A stretch of 10,002 bases of DNA from Alphaproteobacteria bacterium (GTDB lineage: Bacteria > Pseudomonadota > Alphaproteobacteria > Caulobacterales > Caulobacteraceae). Below, piece by piece: positions 1 to 6,539 of the stretch (position 1 is its first letter; the number at the start of each line of letters is the position of its first letter). Both the position numbers and the translations under genes were made by a program. The stretch is taken from positions 1 to 10,002 of the forward strand of contig JAHINZ010000234.1 of the NCBI GenBank assembly GCA_018895795.1, read 5' to 3'. The notes under the pieces were generated by a model. That model saw nothing but the letters and a program-made list of their open reading frames with translations, was not told where the DNA came from and ran no database searches.

Positions 1-67
1 AGAGCGGACGATGTCTCCGCGCGCGAAATGGACGTGAGGCCCCGCGCCTCTGGGGGGATAAGCAAGC

Positions 68-2191
68 ATGGTCCACGCTTCGAGCCTGTTCCGACCGGCT
101 CAGGCCCCGCGTTCGGCCTATGCGGCCCCCGGCTTTTTCATGGCCTATGTGATCACCGCCGGCCTGGCCTTCGCCATGACGGTCGGGCAAGGCGGGCTGG
201 CGACGCTCTGGATCAACAATGGTCTGCTGGCCGCCGCCCTCCTGCTCCTGCCCCGAAGCGACGCCGCGCCGCTGGCCATCGCCTGCGCGATCATCGACTT
301 TCTGTTCGCCCTGCTCACCGGTAGCTCGCCGCCTCAGGCCCTGTTGATCTCCATCGCGGACATCTCCGAATCCATCCTCGCGGCGCTTCTCATTCGCCGG
401 TTCTGTGGCGCCGCCCTTGACGTCACCATCATCTCGCGCCTTCGCAATCTGGTGCTGTTCGCCGTCCTCCCGGCGGCGCTGATCGTCGGAACCGTGGCGA
501 CGACCGTGTCGGTTCTGCTGTTTGGGTATGGCTTCAACGACCTGTGGTGGGCCTGGGTCGGCGGCGACGCCCTGGGCATGGTGATCGGCGCGCCGGCGAC
601 GCTGCTTCTGGTGCGCTATCGCCGTCACCAGATCAACATCGAGGCGCACTGGCTCGAGCGGGTCGGCCTGGTGCTGCTCCTACCCTTCACGGCCGGCTTC
701 ATCTTCCTGATCGCCCCCACCTCGATGATGTTCCTGGTCTTTCCGGTGGGACTTGTGGCGATCTTGCGATTGAACGCCTCCCTGGCGATTCTCGCGGTCC
801 TGCTGTTCGCCTTCGTGGCGGCCGCCGCCACGGTCACCGGGCATGGGCCGATCGCGGCCGGTTATGGCGACATCTCCAACAAGATTCTGCTGTTGCAGTT
901 CTATCTGGCTCTCGTTCAGCTCTCGGCCCTGACGCTGATCAGCGTCCTGTCGGAACGCGCCCGAGCTCAGAACAGCCTGAAGCGCGCCCTCACCCTGTCG
1001 CGCGACGCGCGACGCGAGGCGCTGGCCGCGGCGGGCGCCAAGGGCCGCTTCCTGGCGGTCATGAGTCACGAGATGCGCACGCCGCTGAACGGCATCGCCG
1101 GCCACGCCCAGATCCTCGACATGGCCCAGGACCTGCCCGCGCGCGCGCGGGACCAGATCCGCACCATTCGCACCTCGTGCGACCTGCTGCTGTCGCTGAT
1201 CAATGACGTCCTCGACTATTCGCGCACCGAGAGCCATCAACTCGAACTGTCCAAGCAGCCCCTGTCGCTGACCGACATCGTCGACCAGACCGTCAAGATC
1301 GTCGAGCCGCTGCTGGCCAACCGACCGGTGCGCCTGATCACCGATTGCGCCTCGGTGAAGAACCGCTTGCACCTGGGCGACGAGCGTCGACTGGCCCAGG
1401 TTCTGATGAATCTGGTCGGCAATGCGATCAAGTTCACCCCGCAGGGAAGCATCTCGATCCGTTTGATCGTGAGCCCCGGGCCTGGGCGGCGGATGGACTC
1501 GGTGAAGTTCAGCGTTGTCGACACCGGCATCGGCATCGCCCCGGATCATCAGGCCCTGCTGTTCCAGCCCTTCTCCCAGGTCGAGACCGGCATGACCCGC
1601 AACGTCCAGGGCGCGGGCCTTGGTCTGGCGATCTCGCGATCGCTCATCGAGCTGATGGAGGGACAGATCGGCTTGGTCAGCCGTCCGGGCGAGGGTTCGG
1701 AATTCTGGTTCTCGGTGATCCTGCCCCGGGCGCCGTCCCGATCCGTCAAGCCGGCTCCCGCGCGGGTCCCTGCCGGGCGGGTCCGGAAGCCGGCCCGCGG
1801 CGGCGTTCCCCAGATTCTGGTCGTCGACGATCACGAGGTGAACCGGCGCGTGGCCGAGCTGATGCTGGAAGCCGCCGGCTTCGCGGTCGCCACGGCGCAG
1901 AACGGCGAGGAGGCTGTTCAGGCCGTGCGCGACGGCGCGTTCGATCTGGTGCTGATGGACCTGCACATGCCCGTCAAGGACGGGCTGACCGCCTGTCGGG
2001 AGATCCGCGCCCTGGCCGAGCCGCTGTGCCAGACCCCGATCATCGCCATGACCGCGGCCGCCCTGCCCGACGACATCGCCCGCTGCCGCGCCGCCGGCAT
2101 GGAGGAACACATCGCCAAGCCGATCCGGCGCGAAGACCTGATCCTTTCGGTCAGGCGCGCGACCACGCTGCCGCCGCCACCGCGGCCGTGA
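68..2191 (+). CDS. Hybrid sensor histidine kinase with MASE1-like membrane sensor and C-terminal receiver
   Basis: This is a 707-residue hybrid two-component kinase of the inner membrane. Residues about 20-300 hold roughly eight hydrophobic segments resembling the MASE1 integral membrane sensor, followed by a short charged coiled stretch (about 300-325). The HisKA domain has the H-box MSHEMRTPLNGI with phospho-acceptor His334. The HATPase domain shows the N-box (Asn452 in GNAIKF), the G1 box DTGIGI (Asp485) and the G2 box GAGLGL (515-520). The receiver (about 582-697) has the acidic pair Asp587/Asp588, phospho-acceptor Asp631 in LMDLHMP, Thr662 and Lys684. All catalytic residues are present, so it should autophosphorylate and relay phosphate internally. 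A GGGGGG stretch at 52-57 lies 10 bases before the ATG. No separate response regulator or Hpt gene is adjacent, so it is an orphan kinase here and its signal and partner are unknown. It ends 21 bases before the convergent HIT gene. Confidence 0.93.
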   Translation: MVHASSLFRPAQAPRSAYAAPGFFMAYVITAGLAFAMTVGQGGLATLWINNGLLAAALLLLPRSDAAPLAIACAIIDFLFALLTGSSPPQALLISIADISESILAALLIRRFCGAALDVTIISRLRNLVLFAVLPAALIVGTVATTVSVLLFGYGFNDLWWAWVGGDALGMVIGAPATLLLVRYRRHQINIEAHWLERVGLVLLLPFTAGFIFLIAPTSMMFLVFPVGLVAILRLNASLAILAVLLFAFVAAAATVTGHGPIAAGYGDISNKILLLQFYLALVQLSALTLISVLSERARAQNSLKRALTLSRDARREALAAAGAKGRFLAVMSHEMRTPLNGIAGHAQILDMAQDLPARARDQIRTIRTSCDLLLSLINDVLDYSRTESHQLELSKQPLSLTDIVDQTVKIVEPLLANRPVRLITDCASVKNRLHLGDERRLAQVLMNLVGNAIKFTPQGSISIRLIVSPGPGRRMDSVKFSVVDTGIGIAPDHQALLFQPFSQVETGMTRNVQGAGLGLAISRSLIELMEGQIGLVSRPGEGSEFWFSVILPRAPSRSVKPAPARVPAGRVRKPARGGVPQILVVDDHEVNRRVAELMLEAAGFAVATAQNGEEAVQAVRDGAFDLVLMDLHMPVKDGLTACREIRALAEPLCQTPIIAMTAAALPDDIARCRAAGMEEHIAKPIRREDLILSVRRATTLPPPPRP

Positions 2192-2212
2192 GCGGGGCCT
2201 GACGAAAGCCGC

Positions 2213-2644
2213 CTAAAGCGCCGCCGCGATCTTCTCGGCCAGCACCTTGAGGTCCTCGACATCGGCCATGGCCTCGCCGTGCCGGCCCAGAGGCTCGCCC
2301 TCGTAGCGGGGGATGACGTGGAAATGCAGGTGGAACACGGTCTGGCCGGCCGGCGCGCCGTTGAACTGTGAAACCATGACGCCGTCGGGCTTCAGGGCCG
2401 CCGTCACGGCGGCGACGGCCTTCTGGGTGGCGCCGATCAATCGGCCCAGGGTCTTGGCTTCGGCGTCCAGCAGGTTGCGGGCCTTGCTGGTCTTGGAAAT
2501 CACCAGCATGTGGCCGCGCGACTGCGGGAACACGTCCATGAAGGCCAGGACCTGGTCGTCCTCGAACACCTTCACCGCCGGCATGTCGCCCCGGATGATC
2601 TTGGCGAAGATGTTGTCCGAGTCGTAGGTTCCGTGAAGGCTCAT
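2213..2644 (-). CDS. HIT family hydrolase (histidine triad nucleotide-binding protein)
   Basis: A 143-residue cytoplasmic protein of the HIT superfamily, Hint/HinT-like branch, which typically hydrolyses nucleoside phosphoramidates or adenylated conjugates. The signature HLHFHVIPR lies at residues 105-113, with the triad His105, His107 and His109; His107 is the expected nucleophile. Upstream of it, NGAPAGQTV (95-103) is the usual conserved loop, and the N-terminus (NIFAKIIRGDMPAVKVFEDD, residues 11-30) is the typical opening of the fold. Family cysteines that often bind zinc near the N-terminus are absent. The ATG is preceded by GAGGAG on the minus strand (bases 2651-2656) with a 6-base spacer, which fixes the start. 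It is divergent from the DUF4287 gene, with only 54 bases between the two start codons, and convergent with the histidine kinase. Family assignment is firm; the physiological substrate cannot be read from sequence. Confidence 0.95.
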   Translation of the reverse strand: MSLHGTYDSDNIFAKIIRGDMPAVKVFEDDQVLAFMDVFPQSRGHMLVISKTSKARNLLDAEAKTLGRLIGATQKAVAAVTAALKPDGVMVSQFNGAPAGQTVFHLHFHVIPRYEGEPLGRHGEAMADVEDLKVLAEKIAAAL

Positions 2645-2698
2645 GGCCGTCTCCTCAATCTGGCGACGGTCGTATCAAACCAGCCGGAGCGCGCAAGC

Positions 2699-3292
2699 AT
2701 GGCGACCAAGTCTGTCGACGGGCCGGAGCACCTCACCGAAGCCCAGAAGACGTGGTTCGCCTCGGTTCAGGCGGGGCTGGAGCGGGAAACCGGCAAGACC
2801 CTGGCGCAGTGGGTCGACATCGTGCGTCGCGACTGCCCGGAAACCAAACCCCGCGCCCGGACCGAATGGCTCAAAGTCCATCACGGGATCGGCCAGAACC
2901 GCGCGGCGCCGATCCTGGCGCGGGCCTTCCCGTCGGAGATGGGCTGGGACGACGCCGCCGGTTTGCGCGCGGCCTTGTGGACCGACCCGGCCTCGACCGC
3001 GATCCTTGAAGCGATCGAGGCGGCCGTAGCCGGCTTCGACGGGCTGGTCACCGGCCAGCGCAAGGCCTTCACGGCCTGGTCGCGCAAGGCGCAGTTCGCC
3101 GCGCTCAAGCCGGTCAGAGGCGGTACGGCCCTATTGGGCCTGGCCGTGAAGACCGATGCATCCCCTCGCCTGCTGGACCCCAAGACCGAGGGATGGTCGG
3201 ATCGGCTGAAGGCCAAGGTCGCCCTGGCCTCGCCCACGGAGGTCGATGACGAGATCAGGGCGTTGCTGAACAGAGCGTGGGAAGGCTCCTAG
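2699..3292 (+). CDS. DUF4287 and DUF5655 domain-containing protein
   Basis: A 197-residue soluble protein of unknown function. Residues about 12-72 resemble DUF4287, with the pattern TGKTLAQWVDIVR and a TEWLKVHHGIGQNRA-like segment. Residues about 98-195 resemble DUF5655, including RKAFTAWSRKAQFAALKP and a C-terminal DDEIRALLNRAW helix. The two domains commonly occur together in bacterial hypothetical proteins of this size. The open frame extends upstream to 2510, but that part lies over the HIT gene. The ATG at 2699 has GGAG at 2686-2689 nine bases before it and begins the recognisable protein, so I place the start there. There is no signal peptide or membrane segment. Its stop overlaps the stop of the convergent FemAB-like gene. 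No function is established for either domain that I can state with confidence. Confidence 0.87.
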   Translation: MATKSVDGPEHLTEAQKTWFASVQAGLERETGKTLAQWVDIVRRDCPETKPRARTEWLKVHHGIGQNRAAPILARAFPSEMGWDDAAGLRAALWTDPASTAILEAIEAAVAGFDGLVTGQRKAFTAWSRKAQFAALKPVRGGTALLGLAVKTDASPRLLDPKTEGWSDRLKAKVALASPTEVDDEIRALLNRAWEGS

Positions 3293-4449
3293 CGCTCGTC
3301 CTTGAACGGCGAATATTCCTCGCTGAGCATCCGCATGTCGCTCTCGACCGCCGCGCGCTCCTGCTCCAGATAGCGGGCCACGGGCTCGCGCAGCATCGGG
3401 TCGGCGATCCAGTGGGCTGAATAGACCGGGCTGGGCAGATAGCCGCGGGCGATCTTGTGTTGCCCTTGAGCCCCGGCCTCGACGCGCGGCAGGCCCAGGC
3501 GGATGGCGTGTTCGATGGCCTGATAGTAGCAGAGCTCGAAATGCAGGAACGGCACGTCCTCGGCGCAGCCCCAGTGGCGGCCATACAGGCAGTCGCGGCC
3601 CAGCAGGTTCAAGGCCCCGGCGATCCACGGACCGCCCGGTCGGCGCGCCATCACCAGGATCACCTTGTCGGCCATCCGCTCGCCCAGCAGGGAATAAAAG
3701 GCCCGGTTCAGATAGGGCCGGCCCCACTTGCGGCTGCCGGTGTCCATGTAGAAGCCGAAGAAGGCGTCCCAATGCTCTTCCGTCAGCGCCTCGCCGGTCA
3801 AGGCCACGATCTCCAGCCCCGCCTGGGCGTCGCGGCGCTCGCGGCGGATGGTCTTGCGGCGATTGGAAGACAGCGCCGCCAGGAAGTCTTCAAAGGTGGC
3901 GTAGCCGGCGTTTTCCCAGTGATATTGCTGGTCCTGTCGCAACAGCAGGCCGCGCTCGCCCATCCAGGCCCATTCGTCGGCGTTCGGGAAGGTCACGTGC
4001 AGCGACGAGGCCCCCATGCGCTCGCACAGGGTCAAGGCCCCGCCCAGCAAAGCCGAGCGCCCATCGTCGACGTCGATATCGGGCCGCAGGATCAGGCGCG
4101 AACCGGTCACCGGCGAGAACGGCGAAGAACACTGCAGCTTGGGATAATAGCGCCCTCCAGCCCGCTCATAGGCGTCGGCCCAGGCATGGTCGAAGACGTA
4201 TTCGCCCTGGCTATGGGACTTCAGATAGAGCGGCATGACGCCGGCGACGGCGCCCGCCTCATCCTCGACCGACAGATGCTGCGGCGCCCAGCCGGTGCGG
4301 GCCGCAACGCAGCCGCTCTCCTCCAGGATCGACAGGAAATCGTAACTGACGAACGGATCGCCGGTCGGCGCGGCGCAGGCGTCCCACGCCTCACGCCCGA
4401 TCTCGGCGATGTCGCGATGCACGCGAACCGCCGCCTTCACGCCGATCAC
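3289..4449 (-). CDS. DUF482 / FemAB-like GNAT-fold N-acyltransferase family protein
   Basis: A protein of about 386 residues of the DUF482 family (often labelled peptidoglycan biosynthesis protein or GNAT family acetyltransferase), related to FemAB-type acyltransferases. Family hallmarks, numbered from the chosen GTG: YPKLQCSSPFSPVTGSRL (102-119), the basic stretch SSNRRKTIRRERR (194-206), FLHFELCYYQAIE (301-313) and GAQGQHKIARGYLP (326-339). The usual motif is GAQGEHK; here the acid is replaced by Gln. No signal peptide or membrane segment is seen, so it should be cytoplasmic. The frame is open to an ATG at 4503, but that part lies inside the upstream gene. A GTG at 4449 overlaps the upstream TGA as GTGA, typical of translational coupling; a second GTG at 4440 with better GAGG spacing (10 bases) is an alternative. 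It is the last gene of a three-gene operon. The acyl donor and acceptor are unknown. Confidence 0.88.
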   Translation of the reverse strand: MIGVKAAVRVHRDIAEIGREAWDACAAPTGDPFVSYDFLSILEESGCVAARTGWAPQHLSVEDEAGAVAGVMPLYLKSHSQGEYVFDHAWADAYERAGGRYYPKLQCSSPFSPVTGSRLILRPDIDVDDGRSALLGGALTLCERMGASSLHVTFPNADEWAWMGERGLLLRQDQQYHWENAGYATFEDFLAALSSNRRKTIRRERRDAQAGLEIVALTGEALTEEHWDAFFGFYMDTGSRKWGRPYLNRAFYSLLGERMADKVILVMARRPGGPWIAGALNLLGRDCLYGRHWGCAEDVPFLHFELCYYQAIEHAIRLGLPRVEAGAQGQHKIARGYLPSPVYSAHWIADPMLREPVARYLEQERAAVESDMRMLSEEYSPFKDER

Positions 4450-5219
4450 GCCTCGAAGCCCTCGAAGATCAAGTTGTCGCAATGGTCGCTGACGGTGTCC
4501 CACTGCTCGGGTGACCGGACCGTCCAGGCGATCACCGGCATGCCCTTGGCGCGAAGGACGTCGGCGCGCGCGCTGGGCAGCATGTCCAGACCCAGGGCCA
4601 GGAAGTCGGGCCGGGCGATCTCGACCTGCTCCAGCCCCGCTAGCGACTTGCGCATCTCCGGCGCCAGCTTGCGGGCGTTGTCGTCGTTCCAGCCATACGA
4701 GTTGAGGCCGCGCAGGATCTGCGGGTGATGGTCGGCGAACCAGGCATGGGAGTACGGATTGAAGCCGATCACCGCAGTCGGGCCGTTGTGGTCGATCAGG
4801 ATTTCGGAGACCACCTTCTCCAACGGGCCGACCTCGCCGAACGGGGTCTTCAGCTCGATATAGACCATGGCCCGGTGACCGATCATCGTCAGGGTGTCGG
4901 CCAGGGTCGGGATGGACTCGTCCGTCCCCAGAAGCTTCATCGCGCCCAGATCCGCCGCCGTGTGATCGCGCAGACGGCCTTCGACACCGGTCAGCCGGTC
5001 CAACCTATCGTCATGGAAGACCATCGCGTGGCCGTCGGCGGTGAGCTGAACATCCAGCTCGATCGCATAGCCGCGCCCGCAGGCCGCCTGGAAGGCCGCC
5101 AGCGAATTCTCGGGAGCCCCGCCGCCTGTCCACAGGCCACGGTGCGCGATGGCCGGTTCGAGCAAGCGCTCCCAGGCCTCGCCAAACACCTCGGTCGAGG
5201 GACGTTCATGGCCGTGCAT
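4446..5219 (-). CDS. Glycerophosphodiester phosphodiesterase family protein
   Basis: A 257-residue GDPD-family enzyme, expected to hydrolyse glycerophosphodiesters (from phospholipid turnover) to sn-glycerol 3-phosphate and an alcohol. It has a TIM-barrel fold with metal-dependent catalysis. Visible motifs: HRG (His26-Arg27-Gly28), APENS with Glu37, IELD with Glu54 and Asp56, FHDD with His69-Asp70, then IELK (Glu122, Lys124). The order and spacing match canonical GDPDs. No signal peptide is visible, so it is probably cytoplasmic (UgpQ-like) rather than periplasmic (GlpQ-like). The ATG shares its A with the TGA of the preceding RidA gene (TGATG), and GGAG lies 8 bases upstream inside that gene, so translation is likely coupled. 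The longer frame upstream to 5477 lies in the RidA gene and is rejected. Its own stop overlaps the next gene's GTG. Confidence 0.92.
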   Translation of the reverse strand: MHGHERPSTEVFGEAWERLLEPAIAHRGLWTGGGAPENSLAAFQAACGRGYAIELDVQLTADGHAMVFHDDRLDRLTGVEGRLRDHTAADLGAMKLLGTDESIPTLADTLTMIGHRAMVYIELKTPFGEVGPLEKVVSEILIDHNGPTAVIGFNPYSHAWFADHHPQILRGLNSYGWNDDNARKLAPEMRKSLAGLEQVEIARPDFLALGLDMLPSARADVLRAKGMPVIAWTVRSPEQWDTVSDHCDNLIFEGFEA

Positions 5220-5680
5220 CAGGTGATCTCCACCACTGCGTCGACCTCGACGGCGAAGCCGAGCGGCAGCCGATAGACGCCTACCGCCGAGCGCGCATGG
5301 CGTCCCGCGTCGCCGAACACCTCGACCATCAGGTCCGAACAGCCGTTGATCACCTTGGGGATGTCGATGAAGTCGGGGCCCGCCTGGACGAAGCCGCCCA
5401 ACTTGACCACCCGCGCGACCCGATCGAGGTCGCCATCGCAGGCGGCCTTCATCTGGGCCAACAGGTTGATCCCGCACAGGCGCGCGGCCTTCTGCGCGGT
5501 GTCAAGATCGACGTCCACGCCGACCGTGCCCTTGATCCCGCCGACGGCGTCGAGCGAAATCTGCCCCGAGATGTGGACGATATTCCCCGATCGAACGAAC
5601 GGCACATAGTTGGCGACGGGAGCCACAGGCTGCGGCAGCACAACGCCAAGCTCGATCAGGCGGTCTTCAATCTTGGACAT
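5219..5680 (-). CDS. RidA family protein (YjgF/YER057c/UK114)
   Basis: A 153-residue RidA/YjgF family protein. RidA proteins deaminate reactive enamine/imine intermediates released by PLP enzymes; this longer variant, with chorismate-mutase-like trimer architecture, belongs to a less characterised subgroup. Conserved elements include VHISGQISLD (36-45), GGFVQAGPDFIDIPKVINGCSD (95-116) and HARSAVGV (128-135), where Arg130 matches the substrate-carboxylate-binding arginine of archetypal RidA. The end, AVEVDAVVEI (143-152), matches the usual C-terminal strand. GGAG followed by TGCGTG precedes the ATG at 5680, giving a 6-base spacer; the in-frame GTG at 5683 would leave only 3 bases, so ATG is preferred. 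It is first in the operon with the GDPD and DUF482 genes. The promoter must lie between this start and the phasin terminator, about 50 bases; I could not identify it convincingly. Confidence 0.92.
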   Translation of the reverse strand: MSKIEDRLIELGVVLPQPVAPVANYVPFVRSGNIVHISGQISLDAVGGIKGTVGVDVDLDTAQKAARLCGINLLAQMKAACDGDLDRVARVVKLGGFVQAGPDFIDIPKVINGCSDLMVEVFGDAGRHARSAVGVYRLPLGFAVEVDAVVEIT

Positions 5681-5731
5681 CACGCACTCCGTTCACGCGC
5701 CGCAATGCTTAACCGCGCCAAGGCCGGGTAC

Positions 5732-5768
5732 AAGAAAAAAGGCCCAAACCGTCACCGGCTTGGGCCTT
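5732..5768 (-). terminator. Rho-independent terminator of the phasin gene
   Basis: Read on the minus strand, AAGGCCCAA pairs with TTGGGCCTT (bases 5760-5768 with 5739-5747), continued by CCG/CGG after one mismatch, around a 4-base loop. An uninterrupted run of six T follows (bases 5740-5735), then CTT. This is a textbook intrinsic terminator placed 48 bases after the phasin stop. It separates the phasin transcript from the RidA operon downstream on the same strand. Confidence 0.93.
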
Positions 5769-5815
5769 CATTCAAGCTGTCAAAGCCGGCGACGCGCGCC
5801 GACCTCGGGGTCGCC

Positions 5816-6250
5816 TTAGCGGGCGGCCTGGAACTTTTCGACGGCGGCGCTGACGCGTTCGTTCAGGGGCTTCATCGAGTCCTTGAGCGAAGCCGAGACG
5901 ATCTCCGAAGCCTTGCTCATCTGAGCGATATAGGCTTCCAGAGCCGACTTGGCCCAGGTCGTCTGCAGTTCCATGGCTTCCTGGATGCTCTTGGCGCCGG
6001 CCAGCGACTTGGCGGCGGCGACTTGATCTTCAGCGGCCTTCTTCGAATAGGCGAAGGCTTCGGCGCCCAGGGCTTCGGCGCCCTTGGTGGCGGCGGTCAC
6101 CGAAGCGACCATCGCTTCTAGGTTCTTCTTGGAATGGGTGTTGGCTTCAGCCAGGGCGGTCAGGGACTTTTCCACGCCGTCCTTGAACGCTTGGTTCGAG
6201 GCGGTGCTGAATTGTTCGACGGTCTTCTTCATCGTTTCGGCGGCGGCCAT
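5816..6250 (-). CDS. Phasin family protein (polyhydroxyalkanoate granule-associated)
   Basis: A 144-residue, Ala/Lys/Glu-rich, almost wholly helical protein of the Phasin_2 type. Phasins coat intracellular polyhydroxybutyrate granules and control their size and number. The phasin domain covers about residues 35-135, with amphipathic helices such as SIQEAMELQTTWAKSALEAY (88-107) and a C-terminal MKPLNERVSAAVEKF typical of this family. There is no Cys, no signal peptide and no true membrane segment. AGGAG lies 7 bases before the ATG at 6250. The frame stays open to 6442, but that extension runs through the regulatory palindromes and has no phasin features. Two TGC-rich palindromes upstream support control by PhaR. 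No phaC, phaA or phaB lies in the window, so the gene stands alone, with its own terminator. Confidence 0.92.
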   Translation of the reverse strand: MAAAETMKKTVEQFSTASNQAFKDGVEKSLTALAEANTHSKKNLEAMVASVTAATKGAEALGAEAFAYSKKAAEDQVAAAKSLAGAKSIQEAMELQTTWAKSALEAYIAQMSKASEIVSASLKDSMKPLNERVSAAVEKFQAAR

Positions 6251-6331
6251 GGGGAGGCTCCTGGCAAAAGGGCGGGGCATGGCGAAGCTTTTCGAGCAGC
6301 CCCATGCGCTTGGGACAACACTGATTTGCCA

Positions 6332-6346
6332 TGCTGCACTGCAGCA
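6332..6346. promoter_or_regulatory. Putative PhaR operator, site 1 (perfect palindrome)
   Basis: TGCTGCACTGCAGCA is a perfect 7+1+7 inverted repeat. It contains CTGC-ACT-GCAG, which matches the CTGC-N3-GCAG motif that I recall for PhaR binding upstream of phaP in Rhodobacter sphaeroides and related TGC-rich sites in Paracoccus. It lies about 82-96 bases upstream of the phasin start. It directly abuts the -35-like TTGACT, on its downstream side in the phasin orientation, as expected for a repressor site. Confidence 0.72.
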
Positions 6347-6351
6347 GTCAA
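6346..6351 (-). promoter_or_regulatory. Possible -35 element of the phasin promoter
   Basis: On the minus strand TTGACT (five of six bases of TTGACA; also close to the Caulobacter TTGACG form) lies between the two TGC-rich palindromes, about 100 bases upstream of the phasin ATG. I do not see a good -10 hexamer at the standard distance: the best is an AT-rich GCAAATC. The call therefore rests on the -35 match and on the operator arrangement. Confidence 0.4.
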
Positions 6352-6358
6352 GAAAATT

Positions 6359-6369
6359 GTGCAGCGCAC
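6359..6369. promoter_or_regulatory. Putative PhaR operator, site 2 (variant palindrome)
   Basis: GTGCAGCGCAC is GTGC-N3-GCAC, a palindrome with the same geometry as site 1. Its centre is 25 bases from that of site 1. It lies just upstream of the -35-like TTGACT in the phasin direction, so the two sites bracket that element. It departs from CTGC-N3-GCAG at the outermost base of each arm. Confidence 0.55.
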
Positions 6370-6478
6370 CATGACCTAGGGGCAAGCCGTGGCGCGGGGG
6401 CGACGCGCATGATTTTTCCGCAACCGCGACAAGATCGCTCACCGGTTGTTTACTTTGGCTAAAGGCGGGTCAGGTCAT

Positions 6479-6487
6479 GCTAGCATC
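6479..6487 (+). promoter_or_regulatory. Possible -10 region for the D,D-carboxypeptidase gene
   Basis: GCTAGCATC resembles the Caulobacter housekeeping -10 consensus (GCTANAWC) and contains TAGCAT, four of six matches to TATAAT. A TTGGCT upstream at 6455-6460 could be a -35, but the spacing is about 20 bases, longer than ideal. Transcription from here would give a leader of about 45-50 bases to the ATG at 6540 and would make the in-frame ATG at 6477 unusable. A small hairpin, GCGGT/ACCGC at 6497-6511, would lie in the leader. Confidence 0.3.
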
Positions 6488-6539
6488 ACGCGTGTGGCGG
6501 TGCGGAACCGCTCAGTTCAAACATGACGGACGCTCATTC

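Noticed and set aside
1..67. Short ATG-started frame at 11-37 before the kinase.
   Set aside because: Only eight codons with no ribosome-binding site visible; treated as leader sequence, with the upstream region outside the window.
680..2110. Long open frame of 476 codons on the minus strand opposite the histidine kinase.
   Set aside because: It is a GC-rich codon shadow: low-complexity Gln/Arg/Gly/Asp composition, no recognisable domain, fully covered by a convincing kinase on the other strand.
3457..4728. 423-codon plus-strand open frame opposite the DUF482 and GDPD genes.
   Set aside because: It spans two well-supported genes on the minus strand and has shadow-like composition with no domain.
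5706..5716. TTAACC-containing stretch upstream of the RidA gene as a CtrA site.
   Set aside because: It matches only part of the half-site and has no second TTAA at the required spacing.
6251..6442. N-terminal extension of the phasin frame.
   Set aside because: It lacks phasin features and runs through the palindromes and promoter-like region; the ATG at 6250 has a good ribosome-binding site.
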